64,000 bases of DNA, from contig NZ_LMDP01000001.1 of the NCBI RefSeq assembly GCF_001425835.1, positions 435,476 to 499,475 of the forward strand. Reading direction: 5' to 3'. The stretch comes from Afipia sp. Root123D2 (GTDB lineage Bacteria; Pseudomonadota; Alphaproteobacteria; Rhizobiales; Xanthobacteraceae). How positions within the stretch are numbered: the first letter of the stretch is position 1; each line of letters begins with the position of its first letter. A program made the position numbers and the translations under genes. The notes below the pieces were generated by a model, which did not search any database, had not been told where the DNA came from, and saw only the letters and a list, made by a program, of their open reading frames with translations. Shown here in pieces: positions 45,427 to 55,213 of the stretch.

Positions 45427-46485
45427 ATGCGCGTTCTGGTGACAGGTGGGGCAGGGTTCATCGGATCGGCCGTTTGCCGGCAGCTTGTCCATGAGCACGG
45501 CATGGACGTCATCAATGTCGATAATCTCACCTATGCAGCAAACCTTCGATCGCTCGACTCGATCGCCGGCGATCCGCGTTATGCGTTCGAGCAGGCCGAC
45601 ATCTGCGACCGCGCCGCGCTGGATGACATTTTCGTCAGGTACGCGCCGGCTGCCGTGATCCATCTGGCGGCGGAAAGCCACGTCGATCGCTCGATCACGG
45701 GCTCGTCGGCCTTTATCGATACAAACTTCGTTGGGACGTATCAGCTGCTGGAAGTTTGTAGGCGCTATTACGATCGGCTTCCCGCGGATCGCCGCAACCA
45801 GTTCCGCTTCGTTCATGTCTCGACCGACGAAGTTTATGGATCGCTCGGTGCAACAGGCCGCTTCCGGGAGGATACGCCTTATCAGCCCAGTTCGCCGTAT
45901 TCGGCCAGCAAGGCTGCATCCGATCATCTGGTTCATGCCTGGTTCAAGACTTACGGCCTGCCGGTCATGATCTCGAACTGCTCGAACAATTACGGGCCGT
46001 ACCAGTTTCCGGAAAAGCTCATTCCGTTGATCATTCTCAATGCCATCGAAGGAAAGCCGCTGCCGGTTTACGGAGAAGGCACCAATGTCCGGGACTGGCT
46101 GTACGTCGAGGATCATGCCGACGGCTTGATCACGCTCCTGCAGCGCGGACGGCCGGGCGAGAAGTATAATTTCGGCGGCGACAGCGAGCGCACCAATCTT
46201 GAGGTCGTCAAAACGATCTGCCGCATCGTCGACCGGGTTGCTCCGGCCCCGCGACCAAGGGAGTCCCTGATTACGTTTGTTCAGGATCGCCCGGGACACG
46301 ACCTGCGTTACGCCATCGATGCGACCAAGGCGCGCCGCGAGCTTGGCTGGGCACCGCGCGGAAATTTCGACGACAGGATCGAGCAAACCGTTCTCTGGTA
46401 TCTGGAGAACCATGCGTGGTGGGAACCATCGCGCGCGACGGTCTATAAAGGAGAGCGCCTTGGCCTCGCCCAAGCTCAGCTCTAG
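45427..46485 (+). CDS. rfbB: dTDP-glucose 4,6-dehydratase
   Basis: 352-residue extended short-chain dehydrogenase that makes dTDP-4-keto-6-deoxyglucose. NAD loop [16 protein letters not shown] at the N-terminus, [12 protein letters not shown] near 81, [10 protein letters not shown] near 135 and the [11 protein letters not shown] catalytic Tyr/Lys near 158. It follows rfbC by 18 bases and overlaps rfbD. Confidence 0.97.
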   Translation: MRVLVTGGAGFIGSAVCRQLVHEHGMDVINVDNLTYAANLRSLDSIAGDPRYAFEQADICDRAALDDIFVRYAPAAVIHLAAESHVDRSITGSSAFIDTNFVGTYQLLEVCRRYYDRLPADRRNQFRFVHVSTDEVYGSLGATGRFREDTPYQPSSPYSASKAASDHLVHAWFKTYGLPVMISNCSNNYGPYQFPEKLIPLIILNAIEGKPLPVYGEGTNVRDWLYVEDHADGLITLLQRGRPGEKYNFGGDSERTNLEVVKTICRIVDRVAPAPRPRESLITFVQDRPGHDLRYAIDATKARRELGWAPRGNFDDRIEQTVLWYLENHAWWEPSRATVYKGERLGLAQAQL

Positions 46486-47395
46486 GCCAGGGACGGCCGA
46501 AGGGCCGATCCTTGTCGTCGGCAAGAGCGGACAGTTGGCCCGCTCCCTGATGGATCTGGCTGCGCCGTACAACACGCCGATGGTATCGATCGGGCGCCCT
46601 GAGCTCGATCTTGCGGATACTGCAAGCATCGAACACGCCGTCGCAACGCTCTCACCTTCGGCGATGATCAATGCGGCGGCTTACACCGCGGTCGATCGGG
46701 CGGAAGCCGAACCGGATTCCGCTTATGCCATCAACTGCGATGGAGCCGCGCGTCTTGCCGCCGTGGCGAAGCAGCGAGGCATCCCGTTCATTCATGTTTC
46801 CACCGATTATGTCTTCAACGGCGAAAAGCCAAGCGCCTACGTTGAAAGCGACGTGACCGCGCCACTCAATGTCTATGGTCAATCAAAGCTCGACGGCGAA
46901 ACCGCGGTTCTGGACGCCTGTCCCTGGGCCGTCGTGGTCCGGACATCGTGGGTCTACAGCCTGTATGGTCAGAATTTCGTTCGTACGATGCTCCGTCTGG
47001 CTGCGACCCAGCAGGACGTGCGCGTTGTTGACGATCAGCGAGGCACGCCGACTTCCGCTCCGGATCTGGCCGCAGCCATCGTTGAGATTGTCCGGCAACG
47101 GGACCAGGCCCGATCGCACTCCGGAATCTATCATCTGGCCGGGCAGGGCGAGACGACGTGGCATGGCTTCGCGAGTGAAATCTTCGCCGCCCTTTCGCGG
47201 CATGCCCTGCCGACACCGCGGCTTCACGCCATCCTCACGCAAGAGTATCCCACGCCCGCACGCCGGCCGTTGAACTCCTGCCTCGATTCCTCAAAGGCGC
47301 ACGCTGCCTTCGGCGTGCGGCTTCCCCCGTGGCAAACCTCACTCGATCGCTGTCTTGATCGGCTGATCAGTCAGATGGAGTTGACGACATGCTGA
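46460..47395 (+). CDS. rfbD: dTDP-4-dehydrorhamnose reductase
   Basis: 311 residues from a TTG start at 46460, chosen because GGAG lies 6 bases upstream and the longer frame would run antiparallel through rfbB codons. NADP loop [24 protein letters not shown] near 101 and the YGQSKLDGE catalytic Tyr/Lys motif near 132. It reduces the 4-keto group to give dTDP-L-rhamnose. The start overlaps the rfbB end by 26 bases and the stop overlaps rfbA by 7. Confidence 0.93.
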   Translation: MASPKLSSRPGTAEGPILVVGKSGQLARSLMDLAAPYNTPMVSIGRPELDLADTASIEHAVATLSPSAMINAAAYTAVDRAEAEPDSAYAINCDGAARLAAVAKQRGIPFIHVSTDYVFNGEKPSAYVESDVTAPLNVYGQSKLDGETAVLDACPWAVVVRTSWVYSLYGQNFVRTMLRLAATQQDVRVVDDQRGTPTSAPDLAAAIVEIVRQRDQARSHSGIYHLAGQGETTWHGFASEIFAALSRHALPTPRLHAILTQEYPTPARRPLNSCLDSSKAHAAFGVRLPPWQTSLDRCLDRLISQMELTTC

Positions 47396-48303
47396 AGGGA
47401 ATCATTCTCGCCGGCGGAAGCGGAACGCGGCTCTATCCGATCACGCGGGGCGTCAGCAAGCAGTTGCTGCCGGTCTACGACAAGCCGATGATCTATTATC
47501 CGCTGTCGACGCTGATGCTCGCGGGAATTCGCGACATCCTCGTGATCACCACGCCCGAAGACCACCATCAGTTCGAGCGGCTGCTTGGCGATGGCGGGCA
47601 ATGGGGCATACGGCTGCAGTACGCGGAGCAGCCGACGCCTGCGGGGCTTGCCCAAGCATTTATTATCGGCGCCGAGTTCATCGGCCGCGATCGCGTCGCG
47701 ATGGTTCTTGGCGACAATATTTTCTTCGGTCACGGCTTGCCGGACATGCTGGCGGAGGCCGCCGGCCGGACGGACGGTGCGACGGTGTTTGCCTATCATG
47801 TGCGCGATCCCGAGCGTTACGGGGTGGTGACGTTCGATCGTGACGACCGCGCGATCAGCATTGAAGAGAAACCCCGCAATCCGCGCTCGAACTGGGCTGT
47901 GACCGGTCTCTATTTCTTCGACAATGACGTCGTGAAATATGCCTCCGAGGTGCGGCCCTCGGCGCGCGGCGAACTTGAGATTACCGATCTGCAATCGCGC
48001 TATCTCGCGGAAGGCAATCTTCATGTGGAGCGGATGGGGCGGGGCTTTGCGTGGCTCGACACCGGCACGTTCGAGTCGCTGATCGACGCGGCGAGTTTCG
48101 TGCAGACGCTGGAAACCCGGCAGGGAATGAAGGTCGCTTGTCTCGAGGAGATCGCATTCCGGCAGGGATTCATCGATCGCCAGCAGGTGATCGATCTGGC
48201 GAAGCCGCTGGAGAAGAGCGGGTACGGCCGATACCTGATCGAGCTGCTGGAATCCAGCGTTCAGGAGCCCGTGGCGGTTCCGCCCGCCGCCCGGGCCGTT
48301 TAA
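47389..48303 (+). CDS. rfbA: Glucose-1-phosphate thymidylyltransferase
   Basis: 304 residues. Nucleotidyl motif [20 protein letters not shown], then [17 protein letters not shown] and [11 protein letters not shown] with the metal-binding Asp, and [20 protein letters not shown]. It makes dTDP-glucose, the first step of the rhamnose pathway, and closes the rfbC-B-D-A operon. Confidence 0.97.
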   Translation: MLKGIILAGGSGTRLYPITRGVSKQLLPVYDKPMIYYPLSTLMLAGIRDILVITTPEDHHQFERLLGDGGQWGIRLQYAEQPTPAGLAQAFIIGAEFIGRDRVAMVLGDNIFFGHGLPDMLAEAAGRTDGATVFAYHVRDPERYGVVTFDRDDRAISIEEKPRNPRSNWAVTGLYFFDNDVVKYASEVRPSARGELEITDLQSRYLAEGNLHVERMGRGFAWLDTGTFESLIDAASFVQTLETRQGMKVACLEEIAFRQGFIDRQQVIDLAKPLEKSGYGRYLIELLESSVQEPVAVPPAARAV

Positions 48304-48410
48304 TTATTGTGCCAAATCAGTACGGTTTTGCTTGGTTTATTTAATTTTAAATGCGCAATTGACTCGCTTCATAATGTGAATTTAAATGAATTTTGAACTG
48401 TTTTAAATCG
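48304..48410. promoter_or_regulatory. AT-rich promoter island before the giant secreted-protein gene
   Basis: Contains TTATTTAATTTTAAATGCG, GAATTTAAATGAATTTTG and TTTTAAATCG, the same motif family seen before the other operons of this island. It starts directly after the rfbA stop and precedes the 1388-residue protein gene. Confidence 0.55.
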
Positions 48411-48496
48411 ACGGAAATGAACGTGCGGTCTGGTCTGCTATCAGGCGCAGCAAGGCGCGCTCGCAACGTTTTCGCCGGCAAGTCTGGGGTGCCGAA

Positions 48497-51400
48497 ATGA
48501 GCATTTCTGACGTCTATGGTGCAGAGTCGGGCTCATCGAGCGGCGGTTCCGAACTCGATGCGTGGGCCAATCAATGGCGCGGTGAGGCCTCAACCTCGGT
48601 TTGCGGCACCTGCGTTGGCGGGGCCTGCGGGATCTGTTCGATACGCACCGGTACTGCACCCAAGGCGGACGGTCAGCCGACCGGCTACGTTCCTCGCACC
48701 CTTCAACTCTACAATCCGGACGATGGCGCCCTGGCTGCCTTCGGCAGCCTGGGTATTTCGAGTCTTGCAGCGCCGACGCAAACCGCCACGCTCGATCAGT
48801 CTGCTACGGTCAATGCGCTTGCACCTGGCGTGATCGCCAACCCGATCGTTGCCGAAAACATGAAGCAGGGTTCGCCGGAGAGCGAATGGCTGATTGCTCA
48901 GGGCGATCCCAGCATTGAAGGCTATGCCGCTCAATTCACCATCAATCACGGGCAGCAGGTCGATTTCAAGATCGACACGGATTCGACCAACTACCGCATC
49001 GATATCTACCGGATCGGTTATTACGGCGGTGATGGCGCCCGCAAGGTCGCGACGATCAATCAGAATCTTGCGACCGCGCAGGTTCAGCCGCTTCCGATCT
49101 TCGATCCCGTGAGAAAGCTGGTGGATGCCGGAAACTGGAACGTGTCGGCGTCATGGGACATCCCCGCCGACGCCGTGTCCGGCGTTTATTTCGCCAAGCT
49201 GACGCGCCTTGATGGCAGCGGCGGCGAGAACATGATTCCGTTTATCGTGCGGGATGATGAAACCCCGAGCGACATCACTTTCCAGACGTCGGATACGACG
49301 TGGCAGGCCTACAACTGGTGGGGCGGCTACAATTTTTATGGCGGCGTCGATCAGGGTGGACGGGCCGGGCGGGCTTCCGCCGTCAGCTATAACCGTCCGA
49401 TCATTACCCGCGATGGCGGCTTTGCAGCGGGACCGCAGGACTTCATCTTCGGGGTGGAATACCCCGCAATCCGCTGGCTCGAACAGAACGGTTATGACGT
49501 CAATTACATTTCGGGCATCGATACGGCGAGTACTGGCGCGCAACTGCTCAACAGCAAGGTGTTTCTTTCCGTCGGCCACGATGAATACTGGTCAGCGGAT
49601 CAGCGTGACAATGTCGAAGCGGCGCGGGACGCCGGCGTCAATCTCGCATTTCTGAGCGGGAACGAGGTCTATTGGCAGACACGCTGGGAATCGAGCATCG
49701 ACGGCAGCGGAACGCCGTACAAGACGCTCGTGTCCTATAAAGAAGTCTGGTCGAACGACAACGTCGACGTTAACGGCACTACATCGACATGGCGCGATCC
49801 GGAATTCGGTGCGGGTGAGCCGGAGAATGCGCTGACCGGCACGATGTTCACGGTCGACTCCTACCGGCTCGATACCATTACGATTCCGTACGATCTCTCC
49901 AACTTCCGGTTCTGGAGCAACACGGCGGTCGACGACATACAGCCCGGCCAGGTGTATTCGCTGGTGCCGAATCTGCTGGGTTATGAGTGGGATTCGGATG
50001 TCGACAACGGCTTCCGCCCCGATGGCCTTATTGCGCTCTCTTCGACGACTGTCGATGTCAACACACTGCTGCTGGATTACGGCAGCACGACCGGTCCGGG
50101 GACTGCGTCGCACAGTTTGACGTTGTATCGTGCGCCCAGCGGCGCCTTGGTATTTGGCGCCGGAACGGTCTACTGGGCGTGGGGTCTTGATGACCATCAC
50201 GACAACGAGGCGACGCCCACCGATCCGAACGTGCAGCAGGCGATGGTGAACCTGTTTGCCGATATGGGTATTCAGCCCCAAACGCTGATGGCGAGTCTGG
50301 CGGTTGCCGCGCAAACCACCGACCATGCGGCGCCGACCTCGACGATCGCGCCGCCAAACCCCGGCGATACTTTCATAACAAATGATCCGATCACGATCAC
50401 GGGTACCGCGGTCGATACCGGAGGAGGATCGGTCGCGGTTGTTGAAGTCTCGACCGATGGCGGAGCGACCTGGCATCGCGCGACCGGCTTTCAAAACTGG
50501 ACATATACTTTCACGCCGCTCGTCGGCGGCGACTATACGATCAAGTCGCGTGCCGTGGATGACAGCGTCAACCTGGAAACGCCGGGTGCCGGCAGGGTCT
50601 TTACTGTCGCGCCGCCGACAACGGTGACGCTGTTCTCACCCTTCGCCGTTCCATCAAATCCCGCTGATGCCGATACTGGAACCGTCAATCTGGGCGTCAA
50701 GTTCTCGGCCTCGCAGGCCGGCACCATTGTGGGTCTGAAATTCTACAAGGGGGTCGGTGACATCGGCACCCATGTCGGCTCGCTGTGGTCCGCCACGGGT
50801 ACGTTACTGACGAGTGCAACATTCACGGGAGAAACCAGCAGCGGCTGGCAAACCGTCATGTTCGGGACGCCGATTTCGATTTCAGCCGGCATGACGTTCG
50901 TCGCCAGCTATCAAAGCTTCGGACACTACGCGAACACGCCTGACTATTTCACGGCGACATATACCAACGGTCCGCTCTCCGCCCAGGCCGGGAATGGATA
51001 CTACACCTACAGCAGCGATACCGTGTTTCCCACCACGTCATCGAACGGGACGAATTACTGGGTCGACGTTGTTTTCAATCCGGGCACGTTCGTTAACGAA
51101 CCGCCGGTCGGGACCAACGACAACGGATATTCGGTCGAGCGCGATACGCCGATCACCTTCAACGCGGCGGTTCTTCTCGCCAACGACACCGATCCGAATG
51201 GCGACGTGCTGTCTATCACCGGCATTGGTGCTGCGTCGGGCGGGACGGTCAGCTTCAACAGCCAGACCAACATCATCACGTTCACCCCGAATGCGGGCTA
51301 CACCGGCCCCGCGACGTTCGGTTACGCGATTTCCGACGGCCGTGGCGGAGTCGGCTCCGCAATGGTCAATCTTACGGTGGTGCCGCCGTCGACCAGCGTC

Positions 51401-52663
51401 AGCCTGTTCTCGGCTTCGGATACTCCGGCCGTGCTCGGGGATTCGGATACGAACCAGGTCAATCTCGGCGTCCGGTTCGTCTCATCGGCGCCAGGCGTCA
51501 TTAGCGGAATCCGATATTACAAGGGCGCCGGCGATACCGGCACCCATACCGGTTCGCTGTGGACCAGCGGTGGTCAGTTGCTTGCCAGCGCGACGTTCAC
51601 CAACGAGACCTCGAGCGGCTGGCAGCAGGTCACTTTCGCATCGCCGGTCACGATCACGGCGAACACGACGTATGTCGCGAGCTATCACAGCAACGGCCAA
51701 TACACCGCGACGGGTGGCTATTTTGGAACGGCGCATACCAACGGCCCGCTGACGGCAGTAGCCGGAACCAACGGTGTGTATGCCTATGGCACCGGAAACC
51801 TGTTCCCGACCAATTCATACGGCTCAACCAACTACTGGGTCGACGTAGTGTTCGACGCGTCCGGTGCGCCGGTGAACGCGTCGCCGGTGGCTGTGAACGA
51901 CAACGGGTTTGTCGGATCGCGGAATACGGCGTTGACGCTGTCGGCTGCGAGTTTGCTGGCCAATGACAGCGACCCGGACGGCGACACGTTGACGATCACC
52001 GGCGCAAGCGGTGGCGTGAACGGCAGCGTGAGTTTCGACAGTCAGACCAACACAATCACCTTCAATCCGACCGCCGGATATACCGGTGCTGCGTCCTTCA
52101 GTTATGCGATCTCCGATGGTCAAGGCGGTACGGCGTCTGCCAATGTTGCCATGACGATCGAGGACACAACGATCGTCGGACTGTTCGGCCCCGATTTCGT
52201 GCCGAACATGGTGAGCGTGCCGGACTATGCATCCGTCGAGCTTGGGATGAAGTTCCAAGCGTCGGCGAGCGGTGAAATCGTTGGCCTGGAGTTCTACAAG
52301 AGCGCGGACAACACCGGCCCGCATGTCGCCAATGTATGGTCCGTAAGCGGCAATCTGCTTGCGACGGCGACTTTCACCAACGAAAGCGCCAGCGGCTGGC
52401 AGCAGGTGAACTTCTCGACGCCGATCGCGATTACGGCCGGCACCACCTACGTGGCGTCGTATCACACCAATGGCAGCTACTCGGCGGATCCCAACTACTT
52501 TGCGACCTCGCATACCGAGGGGCCTCTGACAGCGCCGTCGTCTGCGAGCAGCGGTGGCAATGGTCTCTATGCTTATGGCGGTTCGAGTCTCTTCCCGACC
52601 AACACCTATAACGCGAGCAGCTATGGTGTTGACGTGCTCTTCAGAGCGCAACTGGCTGCCTAG
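48497..52663 (+). CDS. Giant multidomain protein: dimethylformamidase-like domain plus three DUF4082 domains
   Basis: 1388 residues without an N-terminal signal peptide. A CxxC-x4-CxxC cluster (Cys36, 39, 44, 47) stands near the start. Residues about 125-595 resemble the N,N-dimethylformamidase large-subunit C-terminal domain (SVGHDEYWSADQR, FLSGNEVYWQTRWE, YWAWGLDDHHDN). An Ig-like domain lies at about 610-705. Three DUF4082 repeats (708-862, 966-1121, 1225-1384) alternate with two cadherin/tandem-95-like domains (869-962, 1130-1222, with LLANDTDPNGD and LLANDSDPDGD Ca-binding-type loops). The type I exporter genes directly downstream make it the likely secreted cargo. Probable adhesin or surface-matrix protein; enzyme activity unproven. 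Confidence 0.88.
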   Translation: MSISDVYGAESGSSSGGSELDAWANQWRGEASTSVCGTCVGGACGICSIRTGTAPKADGQPTGYVPRTLQLYNPDDGALAAFGSLGISSLAAPTQTATLDQSATVNALAPGVIANPIVAENMKQGSPESEWLIAQGDPSIEGYAAQFTINHGQQVDFKIDTDSTNYRIDIYRIGYYGGDGARKVATINQNLATAQVQPLPIFDPVRKLVDAGNWNVSASWDIPADAVSGVYFAKLTRLDGSGGENMIPFIVRDDETPSDITFQTSDTTWQAYNWWGGYNFYGGVDQGGRAGRASAVSYNRPIITRDGGFAAGPQDFIFGVEYPAIRWLEQNGYDVNYISGIDTASTGAQLLNSKVFLSVGHDEYWSADQRDNVEAARDAGVNLAFLSGNEVYWQTRWESSIDGSGTPYKTLVSYKEVWSNDNVDVNGTTSTWRDPEFGAGEPENALTGTMFTVDSYRLDTITIPYDLSNFRFWSNTAVDDIQPGQVYSLVPNLLGYEWDSDVDNGFRPDGLIALSSTTVDVNTLLLDYGSTTGPGTASHSLTLYRAPSGALVFGAGTVYWAWGLDDHHDNEATPTDPNVQQAMVNLFADMGIQPQTLMASLAVAAQTTDHAAPTSTIAPPNPGDTFITNDPITITGTAVDTGGGSVAVVEVSTDGGATWHRATGFQNWTYTFTPLVGGDYTIKSRAVDDSVNLETPGAGRVFTVAPPTTVTLFSPFAVPSNPADADTGTVNLGVKFSASQAGTIVGLKFYKGVGDIGTHVGSLWSATGTLLTSATFTGETSSGWQTVMFGTPISISAGMTFVASYQSFGHYANTPDYFTATYTNGPLSAQAGNGYYTYSSDTVFPTTSSNGTNYWVDVVFNPGTFVNEPPVGTNDNGYSVERDTPITFNAAVLLANDTDPNGDVLSITGIGAASGGTVSFNSQTNIITFTPNAGYTGPATFGYAISDGRGGVGSAMVNLTVVPPSTSVSLFSASDTPAVLGDSDTNQVNLGVRFVSSAPGVISGIRYYKGAGDTGTHTGSLWTSGGQLLASATFTNETSSGWQQVTFASPVTITANTTYVASYHSNGQYTATGGYFGTAHTNGPLTAVAGTNGVYAYGTGNLFPTNSYGSTNYWVDVVFDASGAPVNASPVAVNDNGFVGSRNTALTLSAASLLANDSDPDGDTLTITGASGGVNGSVSFDSQTNTITFNPTAGYTGAASFSYAISDGQGGTASANVAMTIEDTTIVGLFGPDFVPNMVSVPDYASVELGMKFQASASGEIVGLEFYKSADNTGPHVANVWSVSGNLLATATFTNESASGWQQVNFSTPIAITAGTTYVASYHTNGSYSADPNYFATSHTEGPLTAPSSASSGGNGLYAYGGSSLFPTNTYNASSYGVDVLFRAQLAA

Positions 52664-52674
52664 GACCATTGATC

Positions 52675-53013
52675 ATGCAGGAAGAGCTCTATACCGACGG
52701 CATCTCCGAGATCATGGTCAGCGGCACGATCGTGCGCGTCGATCTGATGAGCCTGTCGCCGACGGAACGGGACGCCAGCAATTTTCCGAAGAAGGTGTTC
52801 CGCCAGCGGCTCATCTTCTCGGCCGAGGCGTTCGCGAACTCCGTCGAAGTGATGCAGAACGCGCTTCAGGGACTGGTGGATGCCGGCGTGATCAAACGCA
52901 CTCCATCGCGGGAAACTCCTGAACATACCAGTGCCAATCCGGGCAGTGAGCGCTCCGGCTCGCCGGCTCCAAGTTTCCAACGGCCGCCAAATGTCTCAAC
53001 CAATTTCCGTTGA
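52675..53013 (+). CDS. Small protein between giant protein and type I exporter
   Basis: 112 residues from the ATG at 52675 (AGGA 9 bases upstream). The core, SEIMVSGTIVRVDLMSLSPT to RLIFSAEAFANSVEVMQNAL, looks like a compact alpha/beta fold with one long helix. The tail is Pro/Ser-rich. It lies 11 bases after the giant gene and its end overlaps the ABC gene by 23 bases, so it is an operon member. Export chaperone or regulator is possible; function unknown. Confidence 0.7.
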   Translation: MQEELYTDGISEIMVSGTIVRVDLMSLSPTERDASNFPKKVFRQRLIFSAEAFANSVEVMQNALQGLVDAGVIKRTPSRETPEHTSANPGSERSGSPAPSFQRPPNVSTNFR

Positions 53014-55213
53014 TGCGGAGGGTCGCCTGAACGGCCCGGATGTTGCGGCTGTCGATCCTTCCGAGCCATCACATCAGCAGTTGCGCACGGCGCTCGAGTC
53101 TCTGGTCAATGTCGCGAGATATCATGGCATCGACCTTTCGGTCGACCGGCTGCGTCACACCTACGCGTTGGGCGATCTGCCGATCCCGGAAATCCAGCTG
53201 TTGCGGATCGCCAAGGATTCCGGGTTTCGCGCCCGCCGCGTCCAGCTGACGTGGGAATCCCTGCTTCGATTGCGCGAGTCTTATCCTGCGCTCGTCAAGC
53301 TCGCCAACTGCAACTGGGTTGTCGCGATCGGCTGCACGACCGACGGGGAAGGGGAAGCGATCCGCGTCTTCGATCCGCTTTCGGTGCGGCCGGAACCGCT
53401 GGATGTATCGAAGGACAGCTTCTGCCCGAATTGGCGGGGCGACGTCATCTTGCTGAAGCCGAACCGCAAGCATTCCGCGGCGCATCGGCCTTTCGGTTTC
53501 CGCTGGTTTATCCCCGAACTGATCCGCGAACGGCGGTTGTTCCGGGATGTCGCGGTCGCCGCGGTGCTTCTTTATGGCCTTGGCCTGATCACGCCGATCT
53601 TCTTCCAGCTGGTGATCGACAAGGTCCTGGTGCATGAGAGCATCACGACGCTTTATGTTCTGGCTGCGGGTGCGATCGTCGCGTTGGTGTTCGATTCGAT
53701 CTTCAGCTTCCTGCGGCGCTATCTGTTGCTGTATGCGACCAACAAGATCGATATCCGCGTCGCAACCAAAACCTTCGGCCATCTGCTCGGCTTGCCGATC
53801 CAGTTCTTTGAGCACATCTCGGCGGGCGTGCTCGTCAAGCATATGCAGCAGGCGACGCGCGTCCGGGAGTTTCTCACCGGCCGTTTGTTCCTGACGGCGC
53901 TCGACGCGCTGTCGCTGTTCGTCTTCCTTCCCGTTCTGGCGCTTTACAGCCTCAAGCTGACCGGAATAGTGCTGGCATTCACGGCTCTCAGCGGGATCGT
54001 GGTCGCCCTGCTGGTCGGACCGTTCCGGCGCCGGTTGTTCAACCTCTATCAGGCCGAGGGCGAGCGGCAGGCGATGCTGGTGGAAACCGTCCACGGCATG
54101 CGAACGGTCAAGGCGCTTGCGATGGAGCCGCTGCAGCGCCGGGCGTGGGACGATCGCTGTGCCCAGTCGGTCTCGATGCGGTTCGATGTCGAGAAGATAT
54201 CGGCCAGCGCCCAGTCCGTGACCGGGTTGCTCGAAAAATTGATGTCGCTGGGGATTATCGGTTTCGGTGCTCTCGATGTTTTCAGCGGCGCGATGACCAT
54301 CGGCTCGCTGGTCGCGTTCAACATGCTGGCCGGCCGCGTCTCAGGGCCTCTCGTTCAAATGGTCACCATGGTCCACGAGTATCAGGAAGTGGCCCTGGCG
54401 GTGCAGATGCTGGGCGAGGTCATGAACCAGCAGGAGGAGCGTGCGGGAAAGCGGGACGGGATCCGGCCGGAATTCAACGGTCAGATTGAGTTCGAGAATG
54501 TTTCGTTCCGCTATGGTGCGGACGGTGCCCCGGCGCTGGATGACATTTCATTCACGATACCCGCCGGAACCGTGTTCGGCATTGTCGGCAGGAGTGGCTC
54601 TGGCAAGACCACGCTGACGCGGCTCATTTCCGGGCTGTATCCGATCCAGCAAGGTCTGCTTCGGATCGATGGTTTCGATGCACGCGAAATCGATCTGGTT
54701 CATCTGCGCACCAATCTCGGGCTCGTGCTGCAGGAGAACTTCCTGTTCCGCGGAACCGTTCGCGAAAACATCGCGTGCGTCAAACGCGATGCAACGTTTG
54801 AGGAGGTCGCCCAGGCCGCGCGCCTCGCCGGTGCGGATGAGTTCATCGAACGCCTGCCGCGTGGCTTCGACACCATGCTCGAGGAAAATGCGGAAAACCT
54901 TTCGGGTGGCCAGAAACAGCGCCTCGCCATTGCGAGGGCACTGATCACCAATCCTCGCATCCTGATCCTTGACGAAGCGACGAGTGCTTTGGATTCGGAG
55001 AGCGAATTGATCATCCGCCGGAACATCAGGCGTATCGCGGAAGGCCGCACTGTCATTATCGTCTCTCACCGGCTTTCGATGCTGGCGGATGCCGACGCGA
55101 TTCTGGTGATCGATCGGGGCCGGATCGTCGATGTCGATCGTCATGACAGGCTGCTGACGCAGTGCACGACCTATCGGCAGCTCTGGAATCAGCAGACGAA
55201 GCAGATCGCATGA
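52991..55213 (+). CDS. Type I secretion ABC transporter (HlyB type) with inactive C39-like domain
   Basis: 740 residues from the ATG at 52991. Residues about 20-145 are a C39-like domain; the peptidase Cys is missing (the region reads LVNVARYHGIDLSVDRL), so it should dock cargo and not cut it, as in HlyB. The membrane part spans about 175-450, with six segments. The ATPase has Walker A GRSGSGKTT near 534, signature LSGGQKQRLAIARAL near 637, Walker B ILILDEATSALD and the switch His in IIVSHRLS. It should export an uncleaved protein, most likely the giant neighbour. Confidence 0.93.
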   Translation: MSQPISVDAEGRLNGPDVAAVDPSEPSHQQLRTALESLVNVARYHGIDLSVDRLRHTYALGDLPIPEIQLLRIAKDSGFRARRVQLTWESLLRLRESYPALVKLANCNWVVAIGCTTDGEGEAIRVFDPLSVRPEPLDVSKDSFCPNWRGDVILLKPNRKHSAAHRPFGFRWFIPELIRERRLFRDVAVAAVLLYGLGLITPIFFQLVIDKVLVHESITTLYVLAAGAIVALVFDSIFSFLRRYLLLYATNKIDIRVATKTFGHLLGLPIQFFEHISAGVLVKHMQQATRVREFLTGRLFLTALDALSLFVFLPVLALYSLKLTGIVLAFTALSGIVVALLVGPFRRRLFNLYQAEGERQAMLVETVHGMRTVKALAMEPLQRRAWDDRCAQSVSMRFDVEKISASAQSVTGLLEKLMSLGIIGFGALDVFSGAMTIGSLVAFNMLAGRVSGPLVQMVTMVHEYQEVALAVQMLGEVMNQQEERAGKRDGIRPEFNGQIEFENVSFRYGADGAPALDDISFTIPAGTVFGIVGRSGSGKTTLTRLISGLYPIQQGLLRIDGFDAREIDLVHLRTNLGLVLQENFLFRGTVRENIACVKRDATFEEVAQAARLAGADEFIERLPRGFDTMLEENAENLSGGQKQRLAIARALITNPRILILDEATSALDSESELIIRRNIRRIAEGRTVIIVSHRLSMLADADAILVIDRGRIVDVDRHDRLLTQCTTYRQLWNQQTKQIA

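Noticed and set aside
52991-53440. Active C39 peptidase at the N-terminus of the type I exporter
   Set aside because: The catalytic cysteine and its surrounding motif are absent, so this is a C39-like docking domain.
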